From: Corythucha ciliata | Taxonomy: Eukaryota; Arthropoda; Insecta; Hemiptera; Tingidae | Length of the DNA stretch: 64,000 nucleotides | Direction: 5' to 3' | Assembly (NCBI GenBank): GCA_038030265.1 | Contig: CM075937.1 | Location: forward strand, 6,200,001 to 6,264,000 | In this document: positions 21,127-30,957 of the stretch, piece after piece | Numbering within the stretch: the first letter of the stretch is position 1 | Layout: each line of letters starts with the position of its first letter | Translations under genes and position numbers: made by a program | Notes under the pieces: model-generated | Seen by the model: the letters and a program-made list of their open reading frames with translations, nothing else | Database searches by the model: none | What the model was told of the DNA's origin: nothing

Positions 21127-22780
21127 TTATTTTTTATTTTTGAATTCTTCAACCGAACTTGCAATTATATCCAGCGCCCTGGATACCTCCGTGTGGCTCA
21201 CTACTAACGGTGGCGTAAACCTGATGACCTTGTCACTGCATGGTTTAGTCAAAAGTCCTTTTTCCTTCATAATGTGCACAAGGTCCTTGGCTTTTCCCGC
21301 TTCTGAGTAATCAAAAATACCATTAAACCATCGATAGATCAATACAAAGGGACGGGCACTAGGGGAGGGGGGAGGTACCTTCATGGAGAACAATCGCATT
21401 CATCAGCCCTTTTCCTCGAACTTTCTCTACAACGTCAATCGAGAGCCTTTTGACGAGCTCTTGCCTGAAATACTCCCCGAGTTTACGAGAGTTGTCCACT
21501 AAACATTCCTCTCTGATAACCTCAAGGCAGCGAATCGCAAGTCGGCTGGCCAGTGGATTTCCACCGAACGTCGAACCGTGAGTGCCAGCTGTCATGACTT
21601 CCATCACTTCGTTATTTCCAAGAACTGCCGACATCTAACCGGAAAAAAATTATTGTCAAAAAATTCCGGACGATCCGCTTTAAAAAAAAAAAAAATATGG
21701 AGAAACCTCACTGGGATAACCCCTCCTGCCAGACCCTTGCCCAGTACGAGCAGGTCGGGTTTCACAGCTTCGTGGTTTACGGCGAGAAGCTCTCCAGTCC
21801 TACCCAAACCGGTCTGTATTTCATCGGCGATCCACAGTACGTTATGTTCCGTGCATAGCTTCCGTACATCAGTCAAGTAACCATCCCTGGGGACGACGAC
21901 ACCCGACTCGCCTTGTATGGGCTCCGCCATAAAGGCGCACACGTTGTTATTCGCCAGAATCTCCTGTTTGAGGCATTTTTTTTTTGTTCAGCTTGTTTAT
22001 AACAGATCGGTGAGAGGGGGGGGGGGAATTAGTCAAACCTTAAGAGCATTGGTGTCATCGTAGGGGATGACGACAAAACCGGGAATGAAAGGACCAAACT
22101 TGTCGAACATAACCGGCGTTTGAGACGTGGAAATGGCCGACAGGGATCGACCCCAGAAATTACCTGAGACAAACACAACGATCGCTTGGTCTCGCGGTAT
22201 GCCCTTTTTGATGTAGCCCCATCGTCTGGCGATTTTCACTGCAGTGTCGCAGGCTTCAACGCCTTTGCATTAAAAAAAACAAAAAAAAACGTCAATTTTT
22301 TTTGTGCTCGAAAACAATGAAATGTTCGGCATACCCGTGTTCATCGGCAATACTTTGTCGTAATTAAAATAATTCGAAGCGAATTCGCAAAACTCGGGAA
22401 GTTCGCTGTTTAAAAAAGCCCTCGACGTGTGATGTAATTTGCTCGCCTGCTCTACCAGAGTTGCAATGATTTTTGGGTGACAGTGTCCCGTATTGAGCAC
22501 GGCAAAACCCCCCAGAAAATCCAGATACTCCTTGCCTTCGACATCCCAAACGGTTGACCCTAACCCACCGGACAATAACAACAAAAAATTCAAATAACAT
22601 CGTTTTATTAATTTAAAATTCTGTACCTTTTCCCTTGGTTATGACAGCGGGAACAGACTCATAAATCCCAGGCGAGAACCGTTTTTCTTTATCAATCATC
22701 ACCTTCGACGTCAGTCCTTTTCTACCTGCTGCACTCCATTGGCAGGGGGCCAGGGATTTCAAAACCAACGAGCGTATCAT
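21127..22780 (-). CDS. OAT: Ornithine aminotransferase, mitochondrial, 6 exons, 428 aa
   Basis: PLP enzyme (EC 2.6.1.13) moving the delta-amino group of ornithine to 2-oxoglutarate, linking arginine/ornithine to glutamate semialdehyde and proline in the mitochondrial matrix. Exons on the minus strand: 22,780-22,627; 22,559-22,335; 22,262-22,039; 21,963-21,712; 21,634-21,379; 21,302-21,127 (1,287 nt, phases consistent, GT-AG). The N-terminus [12 protein letters not shown]...RKG is basic and lacks acids, as in a mitochondrial presequence. Family blocks in order are [59 protein letters not shown] (Asp contacting the PLP ring), [10 protein letters not shown] (Lys about 277, the Schiff-base lysine), [10 protein letters not shown] and [10 protein letters not shown]. 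Length is close to the usual ~440 aa. No frameshift or stop was seen, so it should be functional. All introns are 67-77 nt. Confidence 0.95.
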
Positions 22781-23801
22781 ATTAACGCGGATGAAAAATG
22801 TTTTTGTTTACTTAAAAGATTTTTGTAGGTGAAATTTATTCAAAAAATATGAGGCCGAATGAACTGATGCCGACGCATGGGAGGCTCGAGAAAGGTCACT
22901 GGGGTGAAATGCAGGCCGATGACGTCCTTTTTAAAAACTAAGGACCTCCCCTACCACTAAATCATTACATAATTTGATATTCTAAAAATTCCCTAGCATC
23001 GTTCGATTAAATTCACAAGAGATAACTCTCTTTTAAGGTCGATTCAGACTATTCGGGCGTGACGTGGAAACACGCTGTCCCACGTGTGGCACAAAATTCC
23101 AGAAAAGGGTTTTGTTTGTTTACGTTCACATTGTCCGGACGTGGCCTGGGAACACGTGGGATGATGCTTGTCAGAGCAATTTGAACGTAAACAAATAAAA
23201 AAGCCTTTTATGGAATTTTGTATCACACGTGGGAATGCGTGTTCCCACGTCACGTCCGAGTAGTCTGTATTGACCTTTAGAGTTTCATAATCGCCAATAA
23301 TCTTATTGATTGATGATAAGTAAATAAGAAAATAAAGAAATCAAAGCCCCTTGAGCGGGTGACCTTTGCCAGCAAAAGGTATACCAAAACGGTTGTTACC
23401 CGTTAAAAATTATCAATATCAAACAAATCTGACAATATTATGTAAAATGCAATAATAGGCTCTAATATCGCTTTAGCGTGAAAATTCATTCCTCGAACTT
23501 GAACGAGACAAATATATTTTAGGAAAATTTTCTGTCGATAAGATATACGCGTAGGGTGGCGTCAATTTATAGCCAACACCACTTTAGTTTCAGCTCTCTT
23601 TTCCGGAACAATTAATCGTTTTAACTTAATTCATTTACAACTAACAAATAATCCAACCAAACGTTTCGTTTTAATATTGGTCTAAGACTGTAGAAAGGTG
23701 TGAATTTCGCCTTTTTGAAGAGAGTGAACATGTTTTAATTAATGTTAATCGTGTTGTTTGTTAATTTGTTGTTCATTTTATTGTTGGACATTAAATCAAG
23801 A
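22781..23801. promoter_or_regulatory. Intergenic region between OAT and a divergent exon
   Basis: About 1 kb separates the OAT start codon from the + strand exon at 23,802, so it probably contains both promoters. It holds a 241-bp MITE (23,036-23,276). The remainder (23,280-23,740) is AT-rich with no recognisable repeat. I cannot point to a specific TATA or initiator element. Confidence 0.35.
23036..23276. mobile_element. 241-bp palindromic MITE with TTA target duplication
   Basis: Imperfect inverted arms of about 93 bp start AGGTCGATTCAGACTA on the left and end TAGTCTGTATTGACCT on the right. TTA lies on both sides (23,033-23,035 and 23,277-23,279). Three-base TTA/TAA duplications and AG-rich termini fit PIF/Harbinger-type MITEs. 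Each arm contains CACGTG or CCACGTGT palindromes, an E-box-like sequence upstream of OAT. It has no coding capacity. Confidence 0.75.
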
Positions 23802-23907
23802 ATGAAGGACGAACAAAACAGTGAAGAGAGAGAGAAATTAATTGCTACGTTTACTAGAAACTATTCTTCAGTTGACGAAAGCAACTCAATCAATGAAGAA
23901 TATACGG
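23802..23907 (+). CDS. Probable first coding exon of an unidentified gene
   Basis: ATG at 23,802 (A at -3) opens 35 codons of hydrophilic, acidic sequence, MKDEQNSEEREKL to NEEYT, ending at a consensus donor G|GTAAGT at 23,907/23,908. The frame is also open upstream to an ATG at 23,742 that would add a very hydrophobic MLIVLFVNLLFILLLDIKSR. I prefer 23,802 because its start context is better and the upstream piece is AT-rich with T at -3. The acidic tail resembles the cytosolic N-terminus of many transporters, but that is not evidence of function. No later exon could be found among the transposons to the right. Confidence 0.4.
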
Positions 23908-24389
23908 GTAAGTTCTTGTTTGTGTTCTATGATGATGAAACATTGTAGTAAGCAGGAATGGTGGGGGGGGGGGGGCTCAGCACAAGCTGAAAAAATCTCG
24001 CAGGGTGATAGGAAAATAGTCATAGTTTCAACCAAGGGGGTAAAAATGGGTCATTCTGTAGGGAAAGGGATGGGGGTGGGGTTTATCTGGCTATTTTATC
24101 CGAGTTTGAGTTAGGGGATTTTCCGAGCGATTTTCATCCCCCCCCCCCGGGTATATGACCGCTTAGTAATGTCGGTGAAGCATAAATATTTGCTTTTAAA
24201 CAACCCCTTCCCTTATTTAGCCGCTTAATTGTGCCTCTACAAATCGCCTTATAGCACGGATTTTCATGATATTGAACGCAACAAGCGAAATTCCAGTGGA
24301 GCGATGCTACACCCGCCGTACAGTGATCTTGAGCGGGTCCTCGGTGATGTAGATCGACACCTCACTGAAGTTAGCCCCCCAAAGTAGCC
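23908..24389 (+). other. Sequence after the putative donor
   Basis: It contains G and C runs at about 23,961 and 24,137 and no recognisable exon. It passes into the ~147-bp repeat array. Confidence 0.35.
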
Positions 24390-25180
24390 CCCCGCGATTG
24401 CGTTCGTCCCAAACGAAGGCACCCGAAGTGCACCACAGGGCACCACCAAATTTGACTAGTGCACCAACTCGGAAAACGGTGAAAACACTACTTTTCTTTT
24501 GGGGGGCTAACTTCATGTCAGCCCCCCGATTTCTCCAATTTGAATTTCGAATGAGCCAAATTAAGGCACCCGCAGGGCACCACAAGGCACCACCCTTAAC
24601 ATTTTGTGCACCACCCCGGGGAACCCAGAAAAATGATTTCCCAAAATGGTTAATGGGGGGGGGGGGTAGCCCCCAATTTCTCCAATTTAAGTTTCGAATG
24701 AGCCAAATTAAGGCACCCGCAGGGCACCACGAGGCACCACCCTTAACATTTTGTGCACCACCCCGGAAAACTCAGAAAAATAATTTTCCTGAATGATAGA
24801 TGGGGTGGTAGAAGGAGCCCTCACTTTATCCAATGTCAATTTCGAATGAGCCGAATTAACCCACCCGCAGGGCACCACAAGGCACCACCCTTAACATTGT
24901 GTGCACCACCCCGGGGAACCCAGAAAAATGATTTCCCAAAATGGTTAATGGGGGGATAGCCCCCCGATTTCTCCAATTTAAATTTCGAATGAGCCAAATT
25001 AAGGCACCCGCAGGGCACCACAAGGCACCACCCTTAACATTTTGTGCACCGTCCCGGGAAACTCAGGAAAAATCATTTCCCGGAAGTATTGATGGGGTGG
25101 TAGTGTGAACTCTCACTTTCTCCAATTTGAATTTCGAACGAGCCAAATTAAGGCACCAGCAGGGCACTACACATTGTGCT
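24390..25180 (-). repeat. Array of a ~147-bp repeat (S3), left arm
   Basis: The motif GAGCCAAATTAAGGCACCC and its variants begin at 24,553, 24,700, 24,848, 24,991 and 25,140 (spacings 147, 148, 143, 149). A more diverged unit precedes them. Each unit also has GGGCACCAC, a TGTGCACCACCCCGGG block and a G run. Frames across it translate to repeated peptides, but they are broken and unlike any protein I know. The same unit occurs in opposite orientation at 29.9-32.0 kb. The period is close to the length of nucleosomal DNA, which may be coincidence. Confidence 0.85.
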
Positions 25181-25524
25181 CTATTCGCTGATTTGAAGAA
25201 TCAATCAACCTATGCGTGGGGGAATGACCCTCTCAAAGCGATGTAGAAATTTTGCAATACATTTTCGGGGGGATTGAAAAATAAAAGAAGTTGTTCCCAA
25301 AACAGCCTGTCCGGGAAATAGTATATTGTACACCTAGGCATGAAAGGCGTACTTTTCCGGGCCGAGACTCGGTCGAGGCTGACCATTTTTCGAGGCCCAG
25401 AATACGTATTTCTACCGTGGCGTACACATTGTTTTTTATCCTACGAAAGAAGGGGGAAAAATTAATAACTTAGTATTGAGTTTGAAACTGGAAGGTGGAA
25501 TAAAAGAAAACGTTTGCCCATCTG
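25181..25524. other. AT-rich spacer
   Basis: No gene, RNA or repeat family was recognised. It lies between the S3 array and the next MITE. Confidence 0.35.
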
Positions 25525-25662
25525 AGGGCCTATTCTCTAACAACAAGCAATATTTTTTTCGCTAGCCATGTGTTTATTTCATTCATTTGTTTGAAGAAAA
25601 TCAATGAAATAAACATATGACTTCGAAAAAGCTATTGCTTCGGAGTTAGAGAATAAGCCCCC
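25525..25662. mobile_element. ~138-bp palindromic MITE
   Basis: The left end, GGGCCTATTCTCTAAC, is mirrored by the right end, GTTAGAGAATAAGCCCCC. Similarity of the arms continues inward through GTTTATTTCATT / AATGAAATAAAC. The termini resemble the GGCC...ATTCTTGAA ends of the 26.5-27.5 kb element, so the two may be one family. Confidence 0.6.
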
Positions 25663-26120
25663 TGTACTTGAAAAAGTACAAAATAAAAGTGCATCTAGAC
25701 AAACAACAACGCCTCAGTGAGTGGGAAAGTCGGTCGGTGTCGAGGAGTGTGGAGAGGTTTGTTGCCTGGCAACGAGAAAAACCCCTGCAAGATTAGGAAA
25801 CAAAATGCGATAGCTATCCGAAGCGCATCTTGGTGACAAATTTCGGCAAAAATTTTCATGCCTAGACATGAAAATCGTATTTTCATGACAGTTGCGAATC
25901 ATGAAAGCACGCGTTTTCACATCGAGTAGGATAAAAAATACATTTATATTATGCTGCCGTTCATTCAAACTCACGGCAATATGGGTAAATAAAATTATCA
26001 TAAATTTCTTGTTCACAAATAACTTCCTAGGAAACCCTGCTGACTCACTTGCTTAGCGACTGCCTTTCGACCAATAGAATTCAGTTGAGGTGTAAATTCT
26101 AGAGAATATTTTGGGCTCGA
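25663..26120. other. Unassigned sequence
   Basis: No supported gene or repeat; the short minus-strand frames here look random. Confidence 0.3.
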
Positions 26121-26306
26121 TTAAGGTGACTAAACGTTCTATAGGTGCCGCAGATCTTCGGCATCATAAGGAGAAATCATAAACTTCAATTTCAAAATTA
26201 ACTTGCTCTGCTGCTTTAGGGTGAGCAATCGTGAGCAAGGGACTGGTGGTGACGTCCGATAGGCAGGGAGAAATCTGCTGCACCTATAGTAAAGTTTAGT
26301 CACCTT
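26121..26306. mobile_element. ~185-bp MITE with AAGGTGAC termini
   Basis: The left end AAGGTGACTAAACGTTCTAT is mirrored by ATAGTAAAGTTTAGTCACCTT on the right, with similarity extending inward through GGTGCCGCAGAT / ATCTGCTGCACC. No clear target duplication (TTA left, TGG right). Non-coding. Confidence 0.55.
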
Positions 26307-26496
26307 GGGCTCGCCTCGAAGGCCTCGTGGGACAATACGTAGTACTTCCACTTCCATGCACCCCTTCTACCCAGTACCCACTAAATATCAACTTTATCTA
26401 CCCCAAAATGCCGGATGGGTTCACTCGGTTGTAGTTACCTTACTTTTCATATTATGTTCTCATCGAATGAGGGAGATTGATAATTTACTTTTAGGG

Positions 26497-27541
26497 TTCA
26501 GGGGCCCCATTCTTGAAATTGTGAGAATTTTGCAATACTGCTTTGAACGCAATGTTGCTTTGAGAGAAGTGAAAGCAATGTTGTCTGGGCTGCAGAGTGT
26601 TTCAGTGTTTCAAGAATACCATTTGTTAGCAATACTGGAATCGATACAATAAAATAACCGCGGGTATTGCTTTCTGTTGAGAATTTGTTTAAAAATCTCT
26701 TAAGCTAGAGCTATGTTTAGAAATTCTTTGTTGAAATGAGAGTTTTCGACTACAGCGGCAGAGCTCATTATTGTCCCTCTAAGCGCCCACATGGGGCAAG
26801 AATATCTCGTTGTCGACGTTGAATTAGCCCTTTCGACGCCTAAAAAAAAAAAAAAACCTATCGCTCGTGCCAGCGTATTTTTTCTCGGGGGTGAGACGTC
26901 TCCCGCGTCGGCGCCAAATGTGAAAGGCCCCATAGAGTTCTATGTATTTTTACTGCATCAGTCCGACGCGACGCCGCACCTGGGCGACTTTATTTTCCTA
27001 TTGTGCAAAGGACCTTAGGCTAGTCCCGGGATTCCGGTCGAAGATCACTGATGGACCTAAATTACATCCACTTTTATGCACAACAAGGGCAACTTTTAAA
27101 CTTCGACTTCATTGCCCCACCCATCTGACAAATGCTGGTGAGCGTGATTGTGGCGTGTCAACTCATTTTTCGGTTGACGCCCTACAACTAGACGAAATAA
27201 TTGTTTTTCGAGGGATTCTCTTTTGTTTATACAAACCGCACTCACCGAACAAGAAAGCTCGCAACTGTGAAAAATAAATTCCTTCTTGTAAAAAACCAAA
27301 ATGGAAACTCTCTGGTTTCCCATGACAACAGAGAAGGCAATGTTGTGATCGAATCGACAAAAATGGAAACACCGGCTGGGGGTGTTTAAAAAAAAATACA
27401 AAAAGGCAATATTACCTTTAAAAAATGGCGCCCAAAGCAATACTGCGAATTTCAAGAATTCGACTAGGCAATGTTGCTTCCTCAAAAAAGCAATAATGCA
27501 ATCGAAACTAAGTGTTGCCAAGTCGTTCAAGAATAAGGCCC
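26497..27541. mobile_element. ~1-kb TIR element with a nested MITE
   Basis: The left end GGGGCCCCATTCTTGAA and right end TTCAAGAATAAGGCCC are inverted. The subterminal AATACTGC and GCAATGTTGC motifs also recur inverted. Between them, about 26,850-27,017, sits a diverged copy of the MITE found at 37,903-38,089 (shared TAGAGTTCTATGT and TTTTACTGCA). No transposase frame is present, so it is non-autonomous. The exact ends are uncertain. Confidence 0.5.
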
Positions 27542-28341
27542 AAGGCTTTTTTTTCTAAACCCTAAAAATGAATGTTAACTATGTACATCAGGGGGCATGT
27601 ACTGTAAGATTTCAGTGTTCCTAGGAATATCCTTTTCCATCCCGTCCACCACAAATTAAATTACATGTTGATGGGTAGGACGGGATTTTGATGGTGACAG
27701 TGAAAAGTTATAGAACAGGCCCCCAGCTTGAAATTCATCAACAATAATAAAATTAATGAGGGAGATAATTCAAATTGTGATTATACCGCTGGAAAGCTGA
27801 GAAAAAACAAAAGTTTTCGTGATGGTTGACAAACTAAACAGCGTTAAAATCGAAAAGCAGTACCTAATTATTTTTGTTGATAGAAAATTCTCGTTATTCA
27901 CATCAGCATAAAAAATAGTAGTTTACTTAACTAGACGAGGAAGTGAGGTTTTTCCTGCGAGTCTTTGGTTTGGCTGGCGAGGTGGAGGCCGAGCCCGCTA
28001 AAAAAGACGAGGAGGAAAATTCACTTTCGTCGAGTTAAGTACAATATTTTTCTCAAGACTCTTCATTCAAAAAAACAATAAATACTTATTAGTTAATGAT
28101 AAATTATTGTTGTTTTAAAGAGATGTGAGCCTAGGTTATTTTATTTAAGTCTGGTGAGAAAAACAAAAACAAAAGAAGTATATAATATAGGATTAAAGTA
28201 TGACTCATAATCCTAAGAAGGATTAAAATATGATTCATATTTTAACTGAGTGAAAATGAGAATCATATTTTCACAGTTTGAAATAACCTTAACTTCCGCG
28301 TTGGGAAATGGCGCAAAAAAGTACGGCTTCCGCACTAAGTA
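27542..28341. other. AT-rich sequence with one small MITE
   Basis: Apart from the palindrome at 27,926-28,039, nothing recognisable is present. Short repeats of GGATTAAARTATGA occur near 28,190-28,240. Confidence 0.35.
27926..28039. mobile_element. ~114-bp palindromic MITE
   Basis: The left arm CTTAACTAGACGAGGAAGTG pairs with the right arm CACTTTCGTCGAGTTAAG with a few mismatches. It is non-coding and no target duplication is clear. Confidence 0.5.
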
Positions 28342-28764
28342 CAGTGGAACCTCAATAACTCGAACCTCAGTAACTCGAATTCCTTGATAAACCGAATTTC
28401 ATTGGACCCCCTCGACTTTCCTTACAATGTCCAATTTGCCTTCATTTTTATCTTTATAAGTCGAACTGAAACCTCGATAAGACGAATTTTCTGGCTCATG
28501 GTCCAAAAAATTCTCCTTTAGAACATCTTAAGCCCTCCTTTTACCTCTATGTATAAGTCGAAGTTTTGAGTACTTCACCTCTATGTATATCTCGAAGTTA
28601 TCACATCTAAGAGGGGATTCAGAAGAGGTCTTCTAACTTGGGACCTCTATAACTCGAAATTGGTTATTCTAGGCCCCGATAACTCGAACCCCGGTTAGTC
28701 GAAGTTCTCGATAACTCGAATTTTTTCATTTACCCGTGAGGTTCGAATTATCGAGGTTCCACTG
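28342..28764. mobile_element. 423-bp Tigger/pogo-type MITE with TA target duplication
   Basis: The ends CAGTGGAACCTCAATAACTC and GAATTATCGAGGTTCCACTG are inverted repeats and are flanked by TA on both sides (28,340-28,341 and 28,765-28,766). CAGT...ACTG ends and a TA duplication are typical of the pogo/Tigger group of Tc1/mariner. The interior is filled with variants of ATAACTCGAA, an extension of the TIR motif, and has no transposase. Confidence 0.8.
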
Positions 28765-28785
28765 TAGTGAGAAAACGTTACGTTT

Positions 28786-29480
28786 TTGGGCGTGTCGGTG
28801 CAAAATACGAATGTTCCTAAAAATATCTCGAAAAATAATTACTCAAAAACAAAAAGAGATAGGCCACTATCCGAACTAGAATTTTTTAATCCCATTTTTA
28901 GTGTATTATTTAAAAGACCTCCCCGATACCCAACAGGAAAAGTATACAAAGAATTAGGTATCTTGAATGTTAAGCAGATTTTTTTGCTTATATCGTCTTT
29001 GCATATTTTCAAGTCTGGCATTAAGGAAGAGCATAAGAGTATCATCGGACATTTGAGATCTGCCACTCTTTCGAATATTAGAATCCCAAAATGTAATACT
29101 GAATTTTATAGGAGCAACGCTTACAATCAAGCCCTTTTTTTTCCTACAATAACTGTCTGAACATTGCACAGCCTCACTCGCTAGCTGATGCTATAAGAAA
29201 TATTTTTTGTTATTAATTTGTGTAACTTATTACTTTGTACTTACCCTTGTTTTTTAAATTTGTATAGTATATTCACCTAATTGGTTTGTGTAGATTGTTT
29301 TTTTAAGCTCTTGTGGCTCTGCTGACCGTCTTTTCAACCAACTCGGCCCTATTGCACAAGTTCTTTGAACTTCTAGTAGGGCTGGTGATGTAATTATTAT
29401 TGTAAATTGGAGTTTTCCTTTTATTTATTTATGTTTTTTTTTTCAAAATAAAACTTACTTACTTACTTACTTATTAACCT
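28786..29480 (+). mobile_element. 3' end of a CR1-like non-LTR element with (CTTA)n tail
   Basis: A 124-codon frame (28,786-29,160) resembles the extreme C-terminus of CR1-superfamily reverse transcriptases: a basic helix-rich stretch with RIPKCNTEFYRSNAYNQ before the stop. The 3' UTR has a hairpin-like AGTTCTTTGAACTTCTAGTA segment, then AATAAAACTTA and a (CTTA)n microsatellite at about 29,452-29,474, a tail style common in this group. The copy is severely 5'-truncated. No RT catalytic motif is present, so the clade assignment is tentative. Confidence 0.5.
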
Positions 29481-29874
29481 ATTTTTTTGCTACTCAAAAC
29501 CGACCACCCTGAATTTGAATTCGGTAACCACAATCTTATTCAAATTAAATAGAGATTTTTACTAGATCATGGCTGTTCAGAATGCACGGTAAACCCTCTT
29601 AATTCGCCAGGAAAAACCAAATCATTATGAGTAGTTTAGTTTGGTCCTTTGCCTTGTGGCACTATGGAAACGAACGTCTGTTTAGCGTAAAAATACAACA
29701 ACGTTCCTTTCACAGCCAATGTCAAGCTCATTAAATTGCCTCAGTCAAAATTGAGAATTCAAAAGGAGCTATAACCCAACCAAAGAGAAACATGATTGCA
29801 ATTATGAATTTTCCAGCATGATATTTCCAATTAATCTCAAGGTAGTAGACAGAATGTTATTAGTGTTACTCTCT
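29481..29874. other. AT-rich spacer
   Basis: I see no gene or repeat. It ends where a partial S3 unit begins. Confidence 0.35.
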
Positions 29875-30584
29875 ACCATCGAAATCATATTTTTCTGAGT
29901 TTCCCGGGATGGTGCACAAAATGTAATGGTCGAGCCTTGGAGGTGCCTTAATTTGGCTAATTCTTAGGCCCTCCACACACGGGTCGTCCCGGTCTCGTCT
30001 CGAACTTGAAGTGATTTTTCTCGTTTGTAATATTAAAACCGTCTTCATACGGGTCGTTTTCCTCGTCTCGATCTCGATGCGATTTCGTCTCCACAGTGTT
30101 AAATCAATACGGTTTGAATATTCATCAGCTTATCATAATTATGGTCATTTTGTTCTCGTCTTGGACTCCCAGAGCTCTCGTCTTTCTCGTTTCTCGAACC
30201 ATGCGACTTGTTTGGTACGAGAAATCACGTGTGCTACGTTTTCAACCGAGCATGAAGGTAAACTTTTATTTCTACGGGAAATAATAATTGAAAACGGTAG
30301 AATAGCGGAAAAATCTGCCCAACTTCAAAACTGGCTCGAAAATTTTCTTTTGATGTATTCTTTGAGGACGAATCCACATCGCAACGATACGGGGTGGCCA
30401 TTATCTTCTTATAGAGACTAGACGTTGGCCACCTCATCTCGTTAAGGGATTTACCAATCCTATGTAGTTTTGTGTGCCGAATCGATGAAAAATAACCCCA
30501 AGTCCATGGGATGATTACTTGTCGAGTTCTGGCATAATCCTTAGGTTAGTCCTACCAAAAATCTTGATACAAATTTTCAGGTCA

Positions 30585-30806
30585 TCACATTTTTTGGTGC
30601 AGTTTTTGTACCGAGACTTGATGGTGACTGCCAGTAGTGAAATCGATTTCGAAGTCTTGGTTTTGGGTATTGTTGCGGATGTACTCGCCTGCTCCTGTTA
30701 TGATCCGTAGCACCCTGCTTTGCGCCACCTGGATTCTCATTATGTGAGTGCTTGTAGCTGATCCCCATAATTCGCACGAACAATACACGTACAATAAATA
30801 TTGCAC
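30585..30806 (-). pseudogene. Jockey-like RT C-terminal fragment
   Basis: The minus-strand frame reads CELWGSATSTHIMRIQVAQS followed by RVLRIITGAGEYIRNN. This is the conserved end of Jockey RTs (compare IWGSASDIQIKKIQ and RILRIITKAPWYV in the element at 2.2-8.1 kb). It is a short relic nested inside a DNA element. Confidence 0.6.
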
Positions 30807-30957
30807 AAACTAGGGCTTGCGCAATAATATTGTGCGTTTATGCGCCCCTTAAGTAAAAATGGTTTGCGCAATATATTGTACAATCCATCAATCCTACCCA
30901 CAAACGTTCAATTTTATTGTGCAAGCCATCGTTTGCGCAATACTTATCGTACGTGTA
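30784..30957. mobile_element. ~174-bp palindromic MITE with TTGCGCAA motifs
   Basis: The left end ACACGTACAATAAATATTG is mirrored by the right end, ending CAATACTTATCGTACGTGT. Inside, TTGCGCAATA and GTTTGCGCAATA occur in both orientations. Non-coding. Confidence 0.55.

Noticed and set aside
24398..25021. Several 60-130 codon frames with His/Pro-rich repeated peptides
   Set aside because: They are translations of the ~147-bp S3 unit, interrupted at different points in each unit, and also appear reversed at 31.4-32.0 kb.
26305..26652. 115-codon frame ending in a leucine-rich helix-like segment
   Set aside because: Its second half is the left terminus of the TIR element at 26.5-27.5 kb, where the same motifs recur inverted at the other end; no exon borders fit.
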